A DNA stretch of 64,000 nt from Hyphomonas oceanitis SCH89 (GTDB taxonomy: Bacteria > Pseudomonadota > Alphaproteobacteria > Caulobacterales > Hyphomonadaceae). Both the position numbers and the translations under genes were made by a program. The stretch is from assembly GCF_000685295.1 (NCBI RefSeq), contig NZ_ARYL01000018.1, positions 24,148 to 88,147 of the forward strand. The letters run 5' to 3'. Within the stretch, counting starts at the first letter, position 1. Every line of letters starts with the position of its first letter. The notes beneath the pieces are model-generated. The model did not search any database and was not told the origin of the DNA. It saw nothing but the letters and a program-made list of their open reading frames with translations. Shown one piece after another: positions 55,013-63,643 of this stretch.

Positions 55013-56182
55013 ATGAGCACCGAATCACCTGATGGTGCCAAGGCTATGCCGTTGAATTCTCCTGATCTCGCGACATTACAATCCCACTTGGCCTCGATCT
55101 TGGACTCAGTGCCTGACGGCATGATCGTGATCGACGAAACAGGTCGGATCGTTGCTTTCAGCCGCGCCGCTGAAGCTCTTTTTGGTTATACAGCTGCTGA
55201 AATCATGGGTCGAAATGTTCGCGAGCTGATGGCGGGTCGCGATGAGAGCAATCACGACAAATATATCCAGAATTATCTGCAAACAGGCGAGCGGCGGATC
55301 ATCGGCATCGGCAGGGTCGTCACGGCCCGGAAAGCCGACGGTACGCTTTTCACCATGGATCTGAAGATCGGCGAGGCGAAGATTGGTGATCATTGGCTTT
55401 TTACTGCATTCGTTCGCGACCTTACTGAACAGCGCAAGGCAGAGATGCGCATGCGAGAGATGCAGTCGGAACTCGTCCACTTTTCACGTCTCAGTGCCGT
55501 CGGTACGATGGCGTCGGCGCTTGCTCACGAGCTAAACCAGCCATTGACCGCCGTTGCCAACTATCTTGAGGCTGGCCGCGATCTGCTGGATCGACCCGGT
55601 GACGATTCGCGTGAAACTCTACGCGAGGCCATGGATGAGGGCGCGAAGCAGGCTGTGCGCGCTGGAGATATCGTCAGGAAACTTAGAGGATATGTTTCCC
55701 GCGGGGAAATTGATGGTCGGTCTGTTGACCTTGGGCCACTGCTGAATGATGCGACAGCACTAGCCAGGCTGTCCATGAACTCGTCCGATGTGCCGATTCT
55801 TCTAAGGGTCGCGCCGGGACTTGAGAACGTCATAGCGGATCCAATCCAGATTCAGCAGGTCGTGATCAATCTTGTGCGAAATGCACAGGAGGCGCTGACC
55901 AGGATTGCCAGCCCCCAGATATCGATTGAGGCGTCACCAGGCCCACAGGGATTCGTCAGCGTCTCCGTAATCGATAACGGGCCGGGGCTAGATCCTGAAG
56001 TGCAGTCCATGCTGTTCAAACCATTCACGACATCGAAATCCGGAGGCATGGGGCTAGGCCTGTCCATCTGCCAGACAATCGTCGAGGCCCACGGCGGCAC
56101 CATCTCCGCTGAAAATGTTCCTGGCGGCGGCACGTGTTTCAGGTTCACACTTCGTGTTGATCCGGCTATTCATGCATCATGA
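55013..56182 (+). CDS. fixL: Oxygen sensor histidine kinase FixL (heme PAS)
   Basis: 389-residue soluble kinase: one PAS domain (about 20-140), a HisKA box (SALAHELNQPLTAVANYL, His172) and an HATPase domain (NLVRNAQEAL, DNGPGL, GGMGLGLSIC). The PAS keeps the FixL heme pattern: H81 in NHDKYI aligns with the proximal heme His200 of Bradyrhizobium FixL and R101 in IIGIGR with the distal Arg220. There is no membrane anchor, unlike Sinorhizobium FixL. It overlaps fixJ by 4 nt and sits beside the cco operon, which it probably controls under low oxygen. Confidence 0.92.
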   Translation: MSTESPDGAKAMPLNSPDLATLQSHLASILDSVPDGMIVIDETGRIVAFSRAAEALFGYTAAEIMGRNVRELMAGRDESNHDKYIQNYLQTGERRIIGIGRVVTARKADGTLFTMDLKIGEAKIGDHWLFTAFVRDLTEQRKAEMRMREMQSELVHFSRLSAVGTMASALAHELNQPLTAVANYLEAGRDLLDRPGDDSRETLREAMDEGAKQAVRAGDIVRKLRGYVSRGEIDGRSVDLGPLLNDATALARLSMNSSDVPILLRVAPGLENVIADPIQIQQVVINLVRNAQEALTRIASPQISIEASPGPQGFVSVSVIDNGPGLDPEVQSMLFKPFTTSKSGGMGLGLSICQTIVEAHGGTISAENVPGGGTCFRFTLRVDPAIHAS

Positions 56183-56811
56183 GCGACCAGAGACTGATAC
56201 ACCTTGTCGATGACGACGAAGCCGTGCGCCATTCGGCCAGCTTCATGCTGCGTCATGCGGGATTTGCGGTAAAAACGTATCAGGATGGCGTGACATTCCT
56301 CGAAACGGCCCAAGAGGCTCTTCCTGGCTGCATTCTGCTAGACGTCCAGATGCCCCACATGGATGGTCTTGAGGTTCAGGAGCACCTCAACAAGCTTGGT
56401 GTCGCACTTCCTGTGATTGTGCTCACAGGCCACGGGGATGTCGAGGTAGCTGTGCGGGCAATGAAGGCTGGCGCTGTCGATTTCGTCGAAAAACCATATG
56501 AAAAACAGTCGCTTGTGGGTGCCCTTGAGCGCGCCTTCGAGCGTCTGGAAGCGCGTAATTTCCAAGATGTGATGATGGACGAGGCGAAAGGCCGCGTCGA
56601 GCGCCTTACGCCTCGAGAGCGGGACGTTCTGGTGGGCCTCGTTGACGGGCTGACAAACAAGATGATCGCTGAATCGCTCGATATCTCGCCCCGCACGGTC
56701 GAGATACATCGCGCCAATCTTATGGAAAAGCTCGACGCGACAAGCCTTTCCGCTGTTTTGCGTATCGCCTTCGCTGCAGGCATTGGCCTCGATACGGCGC
56801 ACGAAGCGTAG
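56179..56811 (+). CDS. fixJ: Response regulator FixJ
   Basis: 210 residues: receiver (acidic LVDDDEAVRHS; phospho-acceptor D55 in CILLDVQMPHMDG; FVEKPY Lys) and a LuxR-type HTH (LTPRERDVLVGLVDGLTNKM; ISPRTVEIHRANLMEKL). The FixJ family usually switches on fixK and microaerobic genes. ATG overlaps the fixL stop. No fixK is in the window. Confidence 0.93.
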   Translation: MSDQRLIHLVDDDEAVRHSASFMLRHAGFAVKTYQDGVTFLETAQEALPGCILLDVQMPHMDGLEVQEHLNKLGVALPVIVLTGHGDVEVAVRAMKAGAVDFVEKPYEKQSLVGALERAFERLEARNFQDVMMDEAKGRVERLTPRERDVLVGLVDGLTNKMIAESLDISPRTVEIHRANLMEKLDATSLSAVLRIAFAAGIGLDTAHEA

Positions 56812-56883
56812 GGGCTTTTACTTAAAGACGACGCGGTGATGCTGAGCCATCCTTGAGAATAACCGGCTCTCAAAAGGAACAGC

Positions 56884-57270
56884 ATGTCGCAATCCGCAGA
56901 GACAGAGACGCAGTTCTGGATTGCTGTTGTCGATGACAATGAGCCGGTTTGCCGCTCGCTTTCACTTCTGCTGCGATCAAAGGGCTATGGCGTAACGGCA
57001 TTCGCCAACGGACTGGCCTTTCTTGAAAGGGAGCAGGCGCAGGTTTTCAATTGCATCCTGATCGACTTCAAGATGTCGCATCATGACGGTTTCGCGTTAT
57101 TGCAGGAGCTGCGCGCTGGTGGCGATGACACACCAGCCATCATGATAACGGGCTGGCAATCGCCCGACCTCCTGCGGCAGGCTCTGCAGGCAGGCTTTGA
57201 GGATCTCATCTACAAGCCGATGCTGGACGACACGCTACTGGCCGCGATTGATCGTGTGCTGCTTGTTTGA
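56884..57270 (+). CDS. Single-domain response regulator beside FixLJ
   Basis: 128-residue stand-alone receiver domain: acidic VVDDNEPVCRS, phospho-acceptor D61 in CILIDFKMSHHDG, Thr in AIMITGW and Lys in LIYKPM. There is no output domain. AAAGGAA precedes the ATG; it lies 72 nt after fixJ in the same direction. It resembles FixJ receivers most, so it may be a phosphate sink or feedback modulator for FixL; a FixT-like role is a hypothesis only. Two cysteines (VCRS, NCIL) are present. Confidence 0.85.
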   Translation: MSQSAETETQFWIAVVDDNEPVCRSLSLLLRSKGYGVTAFANGLAFLEREQAQVFNCILIDFKMSHHDGFALLQELRAGGDDTPAIMITGWQSPDLLRQALQAGFEDLIYKPMLDDTLLAAIDRVLLV

Positions 57271-57474
57271 GTCTTTCAGCGATGTTCAGCAGAGAAGGGG
57301 GAAGGGATACGCTTGCGCGGACGAGGATTAACAAGTTCCTAATCTGCTCATGTGGGAACGGCGCTGGCGAAGTCCGCTTGAGCTTAGGACAGCATGTGCG
57401 CGCAATGTATGCGACTTGAAAATCGAACTGATCAGCAATCCGTGTGGTCATGGAAGGTCTCAACCCTTGAGTCG

Positions 57475-57490
57475 CATAATCATCATTATG
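57475..57490. repeat. CATAAT/ATTATG inverted repeat in convergent gap
   Basis: CATAAT and ATTATG around a 4-nt loop (CATC), within the 242-nt gap between the convergent receiver gene and MBL hydrolase gene. It has no T-tract and no recognised binding motif. The rest of the gap (57271-57512) holds no supported gene. Confidence 0.3.
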
Positions 57491-57512
57491 GGAAATTACA
57501 ACATGCGGGTTG

Positions 57513-58322
57513 TCAGGCGCTGAACGGGATTTCCATGCCGTCGTAGCCTGGCTCCACGCCCACAGGCAGCTCCCTCTGCAGCGTCTTGTAGTCCAGATCC
57601 ACATGCATGTTGGTCAGCACCGACCGCGCAGGTTTCAGCTCGGCAATCCAACCAAGCGCCTTCTCCAGATTGGCGTGTGATGGATGCGGCGTGTAGCGCA
57701 GCGCGTCGACGACCAGCACATCCAGTCCACTCAAATGCTCCAGGCTCTCCTCAGGCAACTCGTTTACATCGTTGCAGTAAGCGAGTCCGCCAATCCGGAA
57801 ACCGCAACACCGGATCCGCCCGTGCTCCATGTCGACCGGCAAGAGCGTTATGTCTCCGCCAGCGCCGCTGATTGTAAATGGCTGGTAAGGAATGATGTCC
57901 GGCATTGTCTGCAGGATCGGTGGATATCCGCCCATACCCTCGAAGCAATATTGGAACCGGGTGGCAAGCGACTGGCGGGTCACCGCATCCATATGGGTCG
58001 GTATGGGCTTACGCATCATGTTCACGAGCGCTCTGACATCGTCGATCCCGTGCGTCTGGTCTGCATGGTCATGCGTATAGACCAGTGCATCGAGTGCGCG
58101 GACATTGGCCGCGAGCAATTGCTCGCGCAGGTCAGGTGACGTATCGATCAGGACGCGCGTCATCGCGCCGTTAGTGCCCATTCTGTCAAGCAGAGCCGAA
58201 CAGCGCATGCGCCGATTACGGACCTCGTTCGGATCGCAGATACCCCAGTCTCCACCGACGCGCGGCACACCGCCGGACGAACCGGTGCCCAGCAAGGTCA
58301 GCCGATGGTCCAATCCGCTCAT
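57513..58322 (-). CDS. MBL-fold metallohydrolase (PhnP-like)
   Basis: 269-residue metallo-beta-lactamase fold hydrolase. It starts LTLLGTGSSGGVPRVGG; the metal site is VYTHDHADQTHGIDDVR (HxHxDH); later ligands are in PVDMEHG and VVDALRYTPHPSHANLEKAL. PhnP-type proteins are phosphodiesterases on cyclic or nucleotide substrates; the precise substrate is unknown. It overlaps the TatD-like gene by 4 nt and ends the minus-strand operon. Confidence 0.88.
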   Translation of the reverse strand: MSGLDHRLTLLGTGSSGGVPRVGGDWGICDPNEVRNRRMRCSALLDRMGTNGAMTRVLIDTSPDLREQLLAANVRALDALVYTHDHADQTHGIDDVRALVNMMRKPIPTHMDAVTRQSLATRFQYCFEGMGGYPPILQTMPDIIPYQPFTISGAGGDITLLPVDMEHGRIRCCGFRIGGLAYCNDVNELPEESLEHLSGLDVLVVDALRYTPHPSHANLEKALGWIAELKPARSVLTNMHVDLDYKTLQRELPVGVEPGYDGMEIPFSA

Positions 58323-59092
58323 GCGTCGACTTTCGCAAACAAACGCCGCGCATTGTCCTCAGTAGTCGCTTTCACCGCGTCCACCTCGAGGCCTTTGAGC
58401 TTAGCAAGCGCTTCTGCCACGTGCTGCAGATAGGCTGGTTCGTTGCGGCGTCCCCGCATCGGCATCGGCGCAAGATACGGACAATCTGTCTCCAGGATCA
58501 GGCGCTCCATTGGCACGTCAGCAATCACGTCTCTCACTTCACTCGCGCTCTTGAATGAGAGAATACCTGAAACAGATACAAACGCTTCCAGTGCCAGTGC
58601 GCGCTGCGCAAGCCGTGCACCGCCCGTGTAGCAGTGCAGCAGCGGTACAAATGGCGACACCGCGTATTCCTCTTCGAGCATGTCGCCCATCAGATCGTCG
58701 GCTTCCCGCGTATGCAGGATGAGCGGCAGGCCGGATTGCCGCGCTGCCTCGATATGTTTGCGCAGGCTGGCGATCTGGGCATCCTCAGCGCTGTAGCCGT
58801 AATGGAAATCCAGACCTGTCTCGCCAATCGCCACGACGTCCTTACGTGTTGCGGCTTCAACCAGCTGGTCGACTGTCAGGTCGGGAAAGTCCTTGGAGTG
58901 ATGCGGATGGACACCTACCGAGCACCAGATGTCATCATTCGCTGATGCAATCGCATGGACCGCTTCGAAATTGTCCAATCGGTCACAGATCGCCAGGAAC
59001 CGGCTCACGCCTGCTGCGCGAGCGCGCGTAAGGACTTCATCGAGGTCCTCGGCGAATACATCGCCGTGCAGGTTCACATGTGTATCGAACAT
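58319..59092 (-). CDS. TatD family metal-dependent hydrolase
   Basis: 257-residue TIM-barrel hydrolase of the TatD DNase family: MFDTHVNLHGDVF (HxN, where the family usually has HxH), SVGVHPHHSK, AIGETGLDFHYG, LILHTREADD, HCYTGG and ILETDCPYLAP. TatD proteins act as 3'-5' exonuclease/DNases or D-aminoacyl hydrolases. I chose ATG 59092; a TTG at 59116 overlapping holB is possible. The first His pair is altered: Asn replaces the second His. Confidence 0.88.
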   Translation of the reverse strand: MFDTHVNLHGDVFAEDLDEVLTRARAAGVSRFLAICDRLDNFEAVHAIASANDDIWCSVGVHPHHSKDFPDLTVDQLVEAATRKDVVAIGETGLDFHYGYSAEDAQIASLRKHIEAARQSGLPLILHTREADDLMGDMLEEEYAVSPFVPLLHCYTGGARLAQRALALEAFVSVSGILSFKSASEVRDVIADVPMERLILETDCPYLAPMPMRGRRNEPAYLQHVAEALAKLKGLEVDAVKATTEDNARRLFAKVDA

Positions 59093-59102
59093 GGGAGATG
59101 CC

Positions 59103-60038
59103 TTAACCTTGCCCAACCACAGAATAAAGGCCCGCGATCACCTTGGCGGCCGTCTGCGATGCCTCCATGTTGAGTTCATCCGCTTCACCGAGCAAACGCG
59201 ATGTTCTGAGCCACGCATCGGCGGCGGCCGGATTATCATCGGCCTTGTCTGCCAGCCACCCCAACACTTCAGCGCTGAACGCTTCCATGGCCACCGCGTC
59301 GGCATTCGCTGTCTGGAGCGCAGCCGTCAGCAGCGCGTCATTCGGTTTCGGCATGCCGCGCAGCAGGGCCCGGGCCGCATTGGCCGCCTGCAGGCCTGCC
59401 GGGCTGGACAAGCGAATGCCCAAGCCCGGACGGCCGCGCGCGAGGCCCAAGGACTCCTTCGGCGCATCTACGGCCTTAAGCACAGCCGCCGTGTCCTCGT
59501 CGGACAATCGCTTCAGGCGCAATGTGCGGCAGCGCGAGCGAATGGTCGGGAGAATGGGTTTCGAGCCGTGATTGATCAGGAACATGATGCTGGAGGCGGG
59601 TGGTTCCTCCAGCGTCTTGAGTAGCGCGTTGGCGCCGTTCCGGTTCACCTCGTCCAGCGCATCAATGATCCCCACGCGCCACCCGCCCATGGCGGGGCGC
59701 AGCGTAAAGAAATGGTTCAGGTCGCGGATCTGGTCGACAGTGATATCCTGCCGGGGCTTGCCCTTGTCATTGAGTTCAATCTGGACGGTACGCTGGTCCG
59801 GATGGCCGCCTGCTAGGTAGGCCTGCATCACTGGATCATCCTGTGGCGCATCGAGCGGGCTGTTTGCGGGCCCGCGTGCGCCCAGCATATACGCCGCCAG
59901 TCGCATGGCGAGCCGTGTCTTGCCAATACCGGCCGGGCCTTCGATCAGCCAAGCATGATGCAGCTTGCCACTTTCATTCGCTGAGATAAACGCCGTTTCA
60001 GCGTCCTTGTGGCCAATAAGGGGTAAGGCCGCGCTCAT
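59103..60038 (-). CDS. holB: DNA polymerase III subunit delta' (HolB)
   Basis: 311-residue clamp-loader subunit: HHAWLIEGPAGIGKTRLAMRL (P-loop), DQIRDLNHFFTLRPAMGGWR, IIDALDEVNRNGANALLKTL and PPASSIMFLINHGSKPILPTIRSRC (the SRC motif), split over the middle. It is part of the clamp loader that places the sliding clamp on DNA. It overlaps tmk by 4 nt, a conserved tmk-holB-tatD order. Confidence 0.94.
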   Translation of the reverse strand: MSAALPLIGHKDAETAFISANESGKLHHAWLIEGPAGIGKTRLAMRLAAYMLGARGPANSPLDAPQDDPVMQAYLAGGHPDQRTVQIELNDKGKPRQDITVDQIRDLNHFFTLRPAMGGWRVGIIDALDEVNRNGANALLKTLEEPPASSIMFLINHGSKPILPTIRSRCRTLRLKRLSDEDTAAVLKAVDAPKESLGLARGRPGLGIRLSSPAGLQAANAARALLRGMPKPNDALLTAALQTANADAVAMEAFSAEVLGWLADKADDNPAAADAWLRTSRLLGEADELNMEASQTAAKVIAGLYSVVGQG

Positions 60039-60697
60039 GGCGCGCTCGCACGTTGCGCCGACAACAGAGCTTTAATTTCTTGCCAAGCACCCTCTGCGAC
60101 CTGCTCAGCCGTTTGGCCGGCATCTATCAGGCGGCACCTGGCTGGATCCGACTGTGCAAGCGTCTGGAAAGCGCTGCGGACCGCTTCATGGAACGTCGAC
60201 GGCCGAGCTTCAAACGCGTCGGTTTGTGCTCCCCGGCTCGTGCGGCGGGCGTCGGTTGCGCTTTTCGGCGCATCAAGCACAAGCGTAAGATCCGGCCGCG
60301 TATCTGCTATCACGGCGGCTTCGATCTTCAGCAGTATATCCTTGGCGACGCCGCCTTTGACACTCTGGTATACCAGCGTCGAATCGGAAAATCGGTCCGA
60401 GATCACCCATTTCCCATTCGTCAGCGCCGGACGGATCAGCTTGTCGAGATGATCACTCCTGGCCGCATTCATCAGCAAGGCTTCGGACATCGACGACCAG
60501 CCGTCGTTTTCAGGCGGACGCAAGGCCAGCTCGCGAATGCGCTCAGCCAGCGGCGTGCCGCCGGGTTCACGTGTCGTGACAACGTCTATGCCCATGCCCC
60601 GCAACCGCTCAGCAAGCGCCATCTGTAACGTGGATTTGCCAACGCCTTCGCCGCCCTCAAGGGTGATAAAGCGTCCGGTCAACCTATCAGCCACCAT
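60035..60697 (-). CDS. tmk: Thymidylate kinase
   Basis: 220 residues: P-loop FITLEGGEGVGKST, DR(E/Y)-type motif TTREPGGTPLAERIR, ISDRFSDSTLVYQSVKGG and LVLDAPKSATDARR. It phosphorylates dTMP to dTDP. I chose ATG 60697, which lies 10 nt inside the carboxypeptidase gene; a GTG at 60715 would add six residues. It is followed by holB with a 4-nt overlap. Confidence 0.95.
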   Translation of the reverse strand: MVADRLTGRFITLEGGEGVGKSTLQMALAERLRGMGIDVVTTREPGGTPLAERIRELALRPPENDGWSSMSEALLMNAARSDHLDKLIRPALTNGKWVISDRFSDSTLVYQSVKGGVAKDILLKIEAAVIADTRPDLTLVLDAPKSATDARRTSRGAQTDAFEARPSTFHEAVRSAFQTLAQSDPARCRLIDAGQTAEQVAEGAWQEIKALLSAQRASAP

Positions 60698-61838
60698 TGC
60701 CAGAAATGAGTGCACTCAGGCCGGCAATGGCTTTTCCGAAGAAACCGATCTTGTTCACATCAGCCTCTGCGATGATCGGCGCTTCAACCGGCGCGCGGCC
60801 TTCCAGCGTCACGACGAGGCGGCCCACGCGGTCGCCCTTTTTCACGGGCGCCTCCAGTGCCTTGTCGAGTACGATCTCGGTCTTCGCATTTTCGAACGCA
60901 GCCTTGTGCCCGGCGATCAGCATGGGCTCGGCCAGCGATACCGGCACCAGGCCCTGTTGGCCCAGCCACACCTTTTGCTCCGGCAGCGAGACGCTTTCAG
61001 GAGCGATCGTCTTCAATTCGAAGCTCTGGAAGGCCAGACGCAACATGCGCTCAGCTTCCGAAGCGCGTGCGGCCATCGTCTCCATTCCATTGATGACAAT
61101 TGTGCGCCGGACGCCGTCACGCTCGGCCGAGCCTGTAAGGCCATAACCCGACGCCTCGAGATGTCCGGTCTTCACGCCATCAGCGCCTTCAATGCCGAGC
61201 AGTGGATTGCGGTTCGGCTGGGTGTACTCGCGCCAGCTATACGAGGGCAGGCTGTACCATTTGTAGTATTCGGGGAAGTCATCCACGGTCATCTTGGCCA
61301 GAAGCGCAAGGTCTTCCGCCGAAATGACGTGTCCGACAGCTTCAAGACCTGTCGAGTTGAGGAAGTTCGCCGATTTCAGGCCTTTCTCATGGGCGAGATC
61401 CGTCATCCTTCGTGCGAAAGCTTCTTCTGATCCTGAAATGCCTTCGGCCAGCACGATGCATGCATCATTGCCGGACATGATTATCACTCCATGAAGCAAT
61501 TCCTCAATGGTGGGCGTGTCCTTGGGAACCAGCCCCATGGTGGATGTACCGGAAGGGAACCCGCCGCGACGCCAGGCGTCCGCGCTGACCGTCAAACGGT
61601 CCGTCATCTTCAACTCGCCGCGCTTGATCATGTCGAACACCAGATAGGCAGTCATCATCTTGGTCATCGAGGCGGGGATCATTGGTTCCGCGCCATCCTT
61701 GGAGTAGAGGACTTCACCGGTGGCGTTATCCAGAATGACGGCATGCGTCGCAGGTGTATCGATGATCTGCGCGGTCGCTGGAGCAACGAGCAGCGTTAGG
61801 GCGCACATCGCGGCAAGAATAGGTGATCGGCGCTTCAT
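60687..61838 (-). CDS. D-alanyl-D-alanine carboxypeptidase (PBP5/6-like)
   Basis: 383 residues: signal peptide 1-23, then the S11 penicillin-binding domain with SMTK (S57, K60), SGN (122-124) and KTG (223-225) in standard order, followed by the all-beta PBP5 C-domain (GRLVVTLEGRAPVEAP) and an amphipathic C-terminal stretch for membrane contact. It trims pentapeptide stems of peptidoglycan. All active-site motifs are intact. It overlaps tmk, so expression is linked to nucleotide and replication genes. Confidence 0.95.
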   Translation of the reverse strand: MKRRSPILAAMCALTLLVAPATAQIIDTPATHAVILDNATGEVLYSKDGAEPMIPASMTKMMTAYLVFDMIKRGELKMTDRLTVSADAWRRGGFPSGTSTMGLVPKDTPTIEELLHGVIIMSGNDACIVLAEGISGSEEAFARRMTDLAHEKGLKSANFLNSTGLEAVGHVISAEDLALLAKMTVDDFPEYYKWYSLPSYSWREYTQPNRNPLLGIEGADGVKTGHLEASGYGLTGSAERDGVRRTIVINGMETMAARASEAERMLRLAFQSFELKTIAPESVSLPEQKVWLGQQGLVPVSLAEPMLIAGHKAAFENAKTEIVLDKALEAPVKKGDRVGRLVVTLEGRAPVEAPIIAEADVNKIGFFGKAIAGLSALISGNGG

Positions 61839-61882
61839 TGGGCGAGGGCCTCCATTGCAAAATCAGAGGGCCAAACGACATT

Positions 61883-61918
61883 CGGCCCTTATTCCCGTGT
61901 AATCGGGAAAAAGGGCCG
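61883..61918. repeat. Long imperfect inverted repeat between rlpA and the carboxypeptidase gene
   Basis: GGCCCTTATTCCCG pairs with CGGGAAAAAGGGCC (13 of 14 positions) around a 6-nt loop; an outer C-G adds one more pair. It lies 39 nt after the rlpA stop and 44 nt before the carboxypeptidase start on the minus strand. No terminal T-tract outside the stem, so it may be a processing stem or attenuator rather than a classical terminator. Confidence 0.65.
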
Positions 61919-61957
61919 GTTTGTGGTCAGCGTCAATGGGGCGTTCTGTAGCCGGGC

Positions 61958-63190
61958 TTAGTTATCTTCAACAATCCGGCCATTGGCGATGCCGCTATCG
62001 GCCATTTGATCGCGCGCCTGAGCCGCAGAGTCACGGGTCGGAAACGGACCAACACGCACGCGAAAGTAATCCGCGCCGTTGACCCGTGCGGGCACAATGA
62101 CGACAGGCATTGAACCACCAAGGCTTGCCTCAAAGTCCTGAGCATTCCCGATGTCTGCAAAGGCACCCACTTGGACAAAGTAGTCACCCTGCCCCATCGC
62201 AACATTCACGGCCCGAGCAGGCTGCGGTGCAGAAGCATACATGACGGGTGCACTGGCTGATTGTGTCGGCTGATAGCTCGCCAGGACCAGATTATTAGGC
62301 GCTTTCTCTTGTTGCGTCGTAATCACGGCACCTGATACCGGCGCCGGCCCAAGGTAACGCACGCGTACATTTGCCCGGTCGTCCGGTCCGAATGCCAGTG
62401 CGCTTGCGGCTTGTTTGGACAGTTGAAGCATGGCGCCGTCTTCGAACGGTCCGCGATCATTAACACGAACGACAACCGCCTTCTGCGTGTCGACATTGAT
62501 TACCTGCACAAGGCTCGGCAGCGGCAGCGTCGGGTGGGCCGCCGTCAGGCCTTCCTGCGCAAAGACTTCACCATTTGCAGTCGGCAGGCCGACAAACTCG
62601 TCGCCATACACAACTCCTATGCCGGTTTCATCAAAAACAGGCGTCGATGTTGGCATTGCTGAGTAGACAGCGGCAGGAGTCAGATTCATGGGGGCGGGGG
62701 TCACACTCCCCTGCCCTGCGGAAACGGCAGATGCCAGCGTAAGGGATTCCAGAGGTTCCGAGGCAACAACAGGCACTTGGCGTGTCGCCGCGATCCGATC
62801 AGCCGTCACGGACGCATCAAACGCATCGGGTGTGACTGCCGCCTCAGTGATCTCTTGCTTTTGGGACATTTGCGGTGCCTCAAGGCTCGCATAGTTGCGC
62901 GCGGTGGGCGCTGGTGCAGCCGCGACCGAAGATCCTGGATAACGGAATGCGATACGCTTACCCTCTTCTCCCGGCGCTGGCGCAGTGATGCGGGCCGGTG
63001 CGCTCAAGCGGGGCTGGCGCGATGCGGGCATAGGCGCGGACTGACCCGTCTGCGGCGCCTGTCCTGCATATACGATTGGTGCAGGGTTGTTCTTACCGGC
63101 ATATGCGGGTGACGCGACTGCGAGTGCAACGGCACTGGCGATCAGAGCGCTTGTGAGTTTTGTGGCGTGAACCTGTGTCTGGAAACGCAT
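61958..63190 (-). CDS. rlpA: RlpA-like septal ring lytic transglycosylase with SPOR domain
   Basis: 410 residues: signal peptide 1-31, a long Pro/Ala-rich linker, a double-psi beta-barrel RlpA domain (about 190-290: VVYGDEFVGLPTANGEVF, LPSLVQVINVDTQKAVVVRV, NDRGPFEDGAMLQLSKQAA) and a C-terminal SPOR domain (YFVQVGAFADIGNAQDFEAS ... FRVRVGPFPTRDSA). RlpA cleaves denuded glycan strands; SPOR targets it to the septum. I chose ATG 63190 at the signal peptide; an in-frame start at 63220 adds ten residues ahead of it. It heads the minus-strand cell-wall and replication run. Confidence 0.92.
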   Translation of the reverse strand: MRFQTQVHATKLTSALIASAVALAVASPAYAGKNNPAPIVYAGQAPQTGQSAPMPASRQPRLSAPARITAPAPGEEGKRIAFRYPGSSVAAAPAPTARNYASLEAPQMSQKQEITEAAVTPDAFDASVTADRIAATRQVPVVASEPLESLTLASAVSAGQGSVTPAPMNLTPAAVYSAMPTSTPVFDETGIGVVYGDEFVGLPTANGEVFAQEGLTAAHPTLPLPSLVQVINVDTQKAVVVRVNDRGPFEDGAMLQLSKQAASALAFGPDDRANVRVRYLGPAPVSGAVITTQQEKAPNNLVLASYQPTQSASAPVMYASAPQPARAVNVAMGQGDYFVQVGAFADIGNAQDFEASLGGSMPVVIVPARVNGADYFRVRVGPFPTRDSAAQARDQMADSGIANGRIVEDN

Positions 63191-63430
63191 TGCGTTAATT
63201 CTACCTCGTTCTGCGGTCACGAAATGGACTGTTCTTCCATTTCTAAGCGGCTGTTCTGCCGCGTTCAGTGATCATGGTTACCAGATCGAGGTGGATGCCC
63301 GATGAACCGGGAATGTCGGTTTCGTCAGATTGGGCAATATATCATTAATAGGTTTGGTCGGCATCAACGCGCTCCGGGGCGCATATCAGGACTTGCAAAG
63401 CCCCAGCCGATATTCCAAACACGCGTCGCC

Positions 63431-63520
<90 letters not shown>

Positions 63521-63577
63521 TATTATGGCCTCAAACTATTGTAATATAACAACTATTTAGGTTTTTGTATTTCACGA

Positions 63578-63601
63578 CCCCACAATTTGCCCCACATTTT
63601 G
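63578..63601. repeat. Tandem 12-mer downstream of tRNA-Ser
   Basis: CCCCACAATTTG directly followed by CCCCACATTTTG (11 of 12 identical), 57 nt after the tRNA CCA end, in the stretch between the tRNA and a minus-strand truncated gene. Adjacent short direct repeats beside a tRNA attachment site are typical of integrase arm-binding sites, though no integrase is visible in the window. Confidence 0.6.
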
Positions 63602-63643
63602 ATGGGCCTTGGCGGAATCTGAAGCGTCATTTGCGGGCATGGG

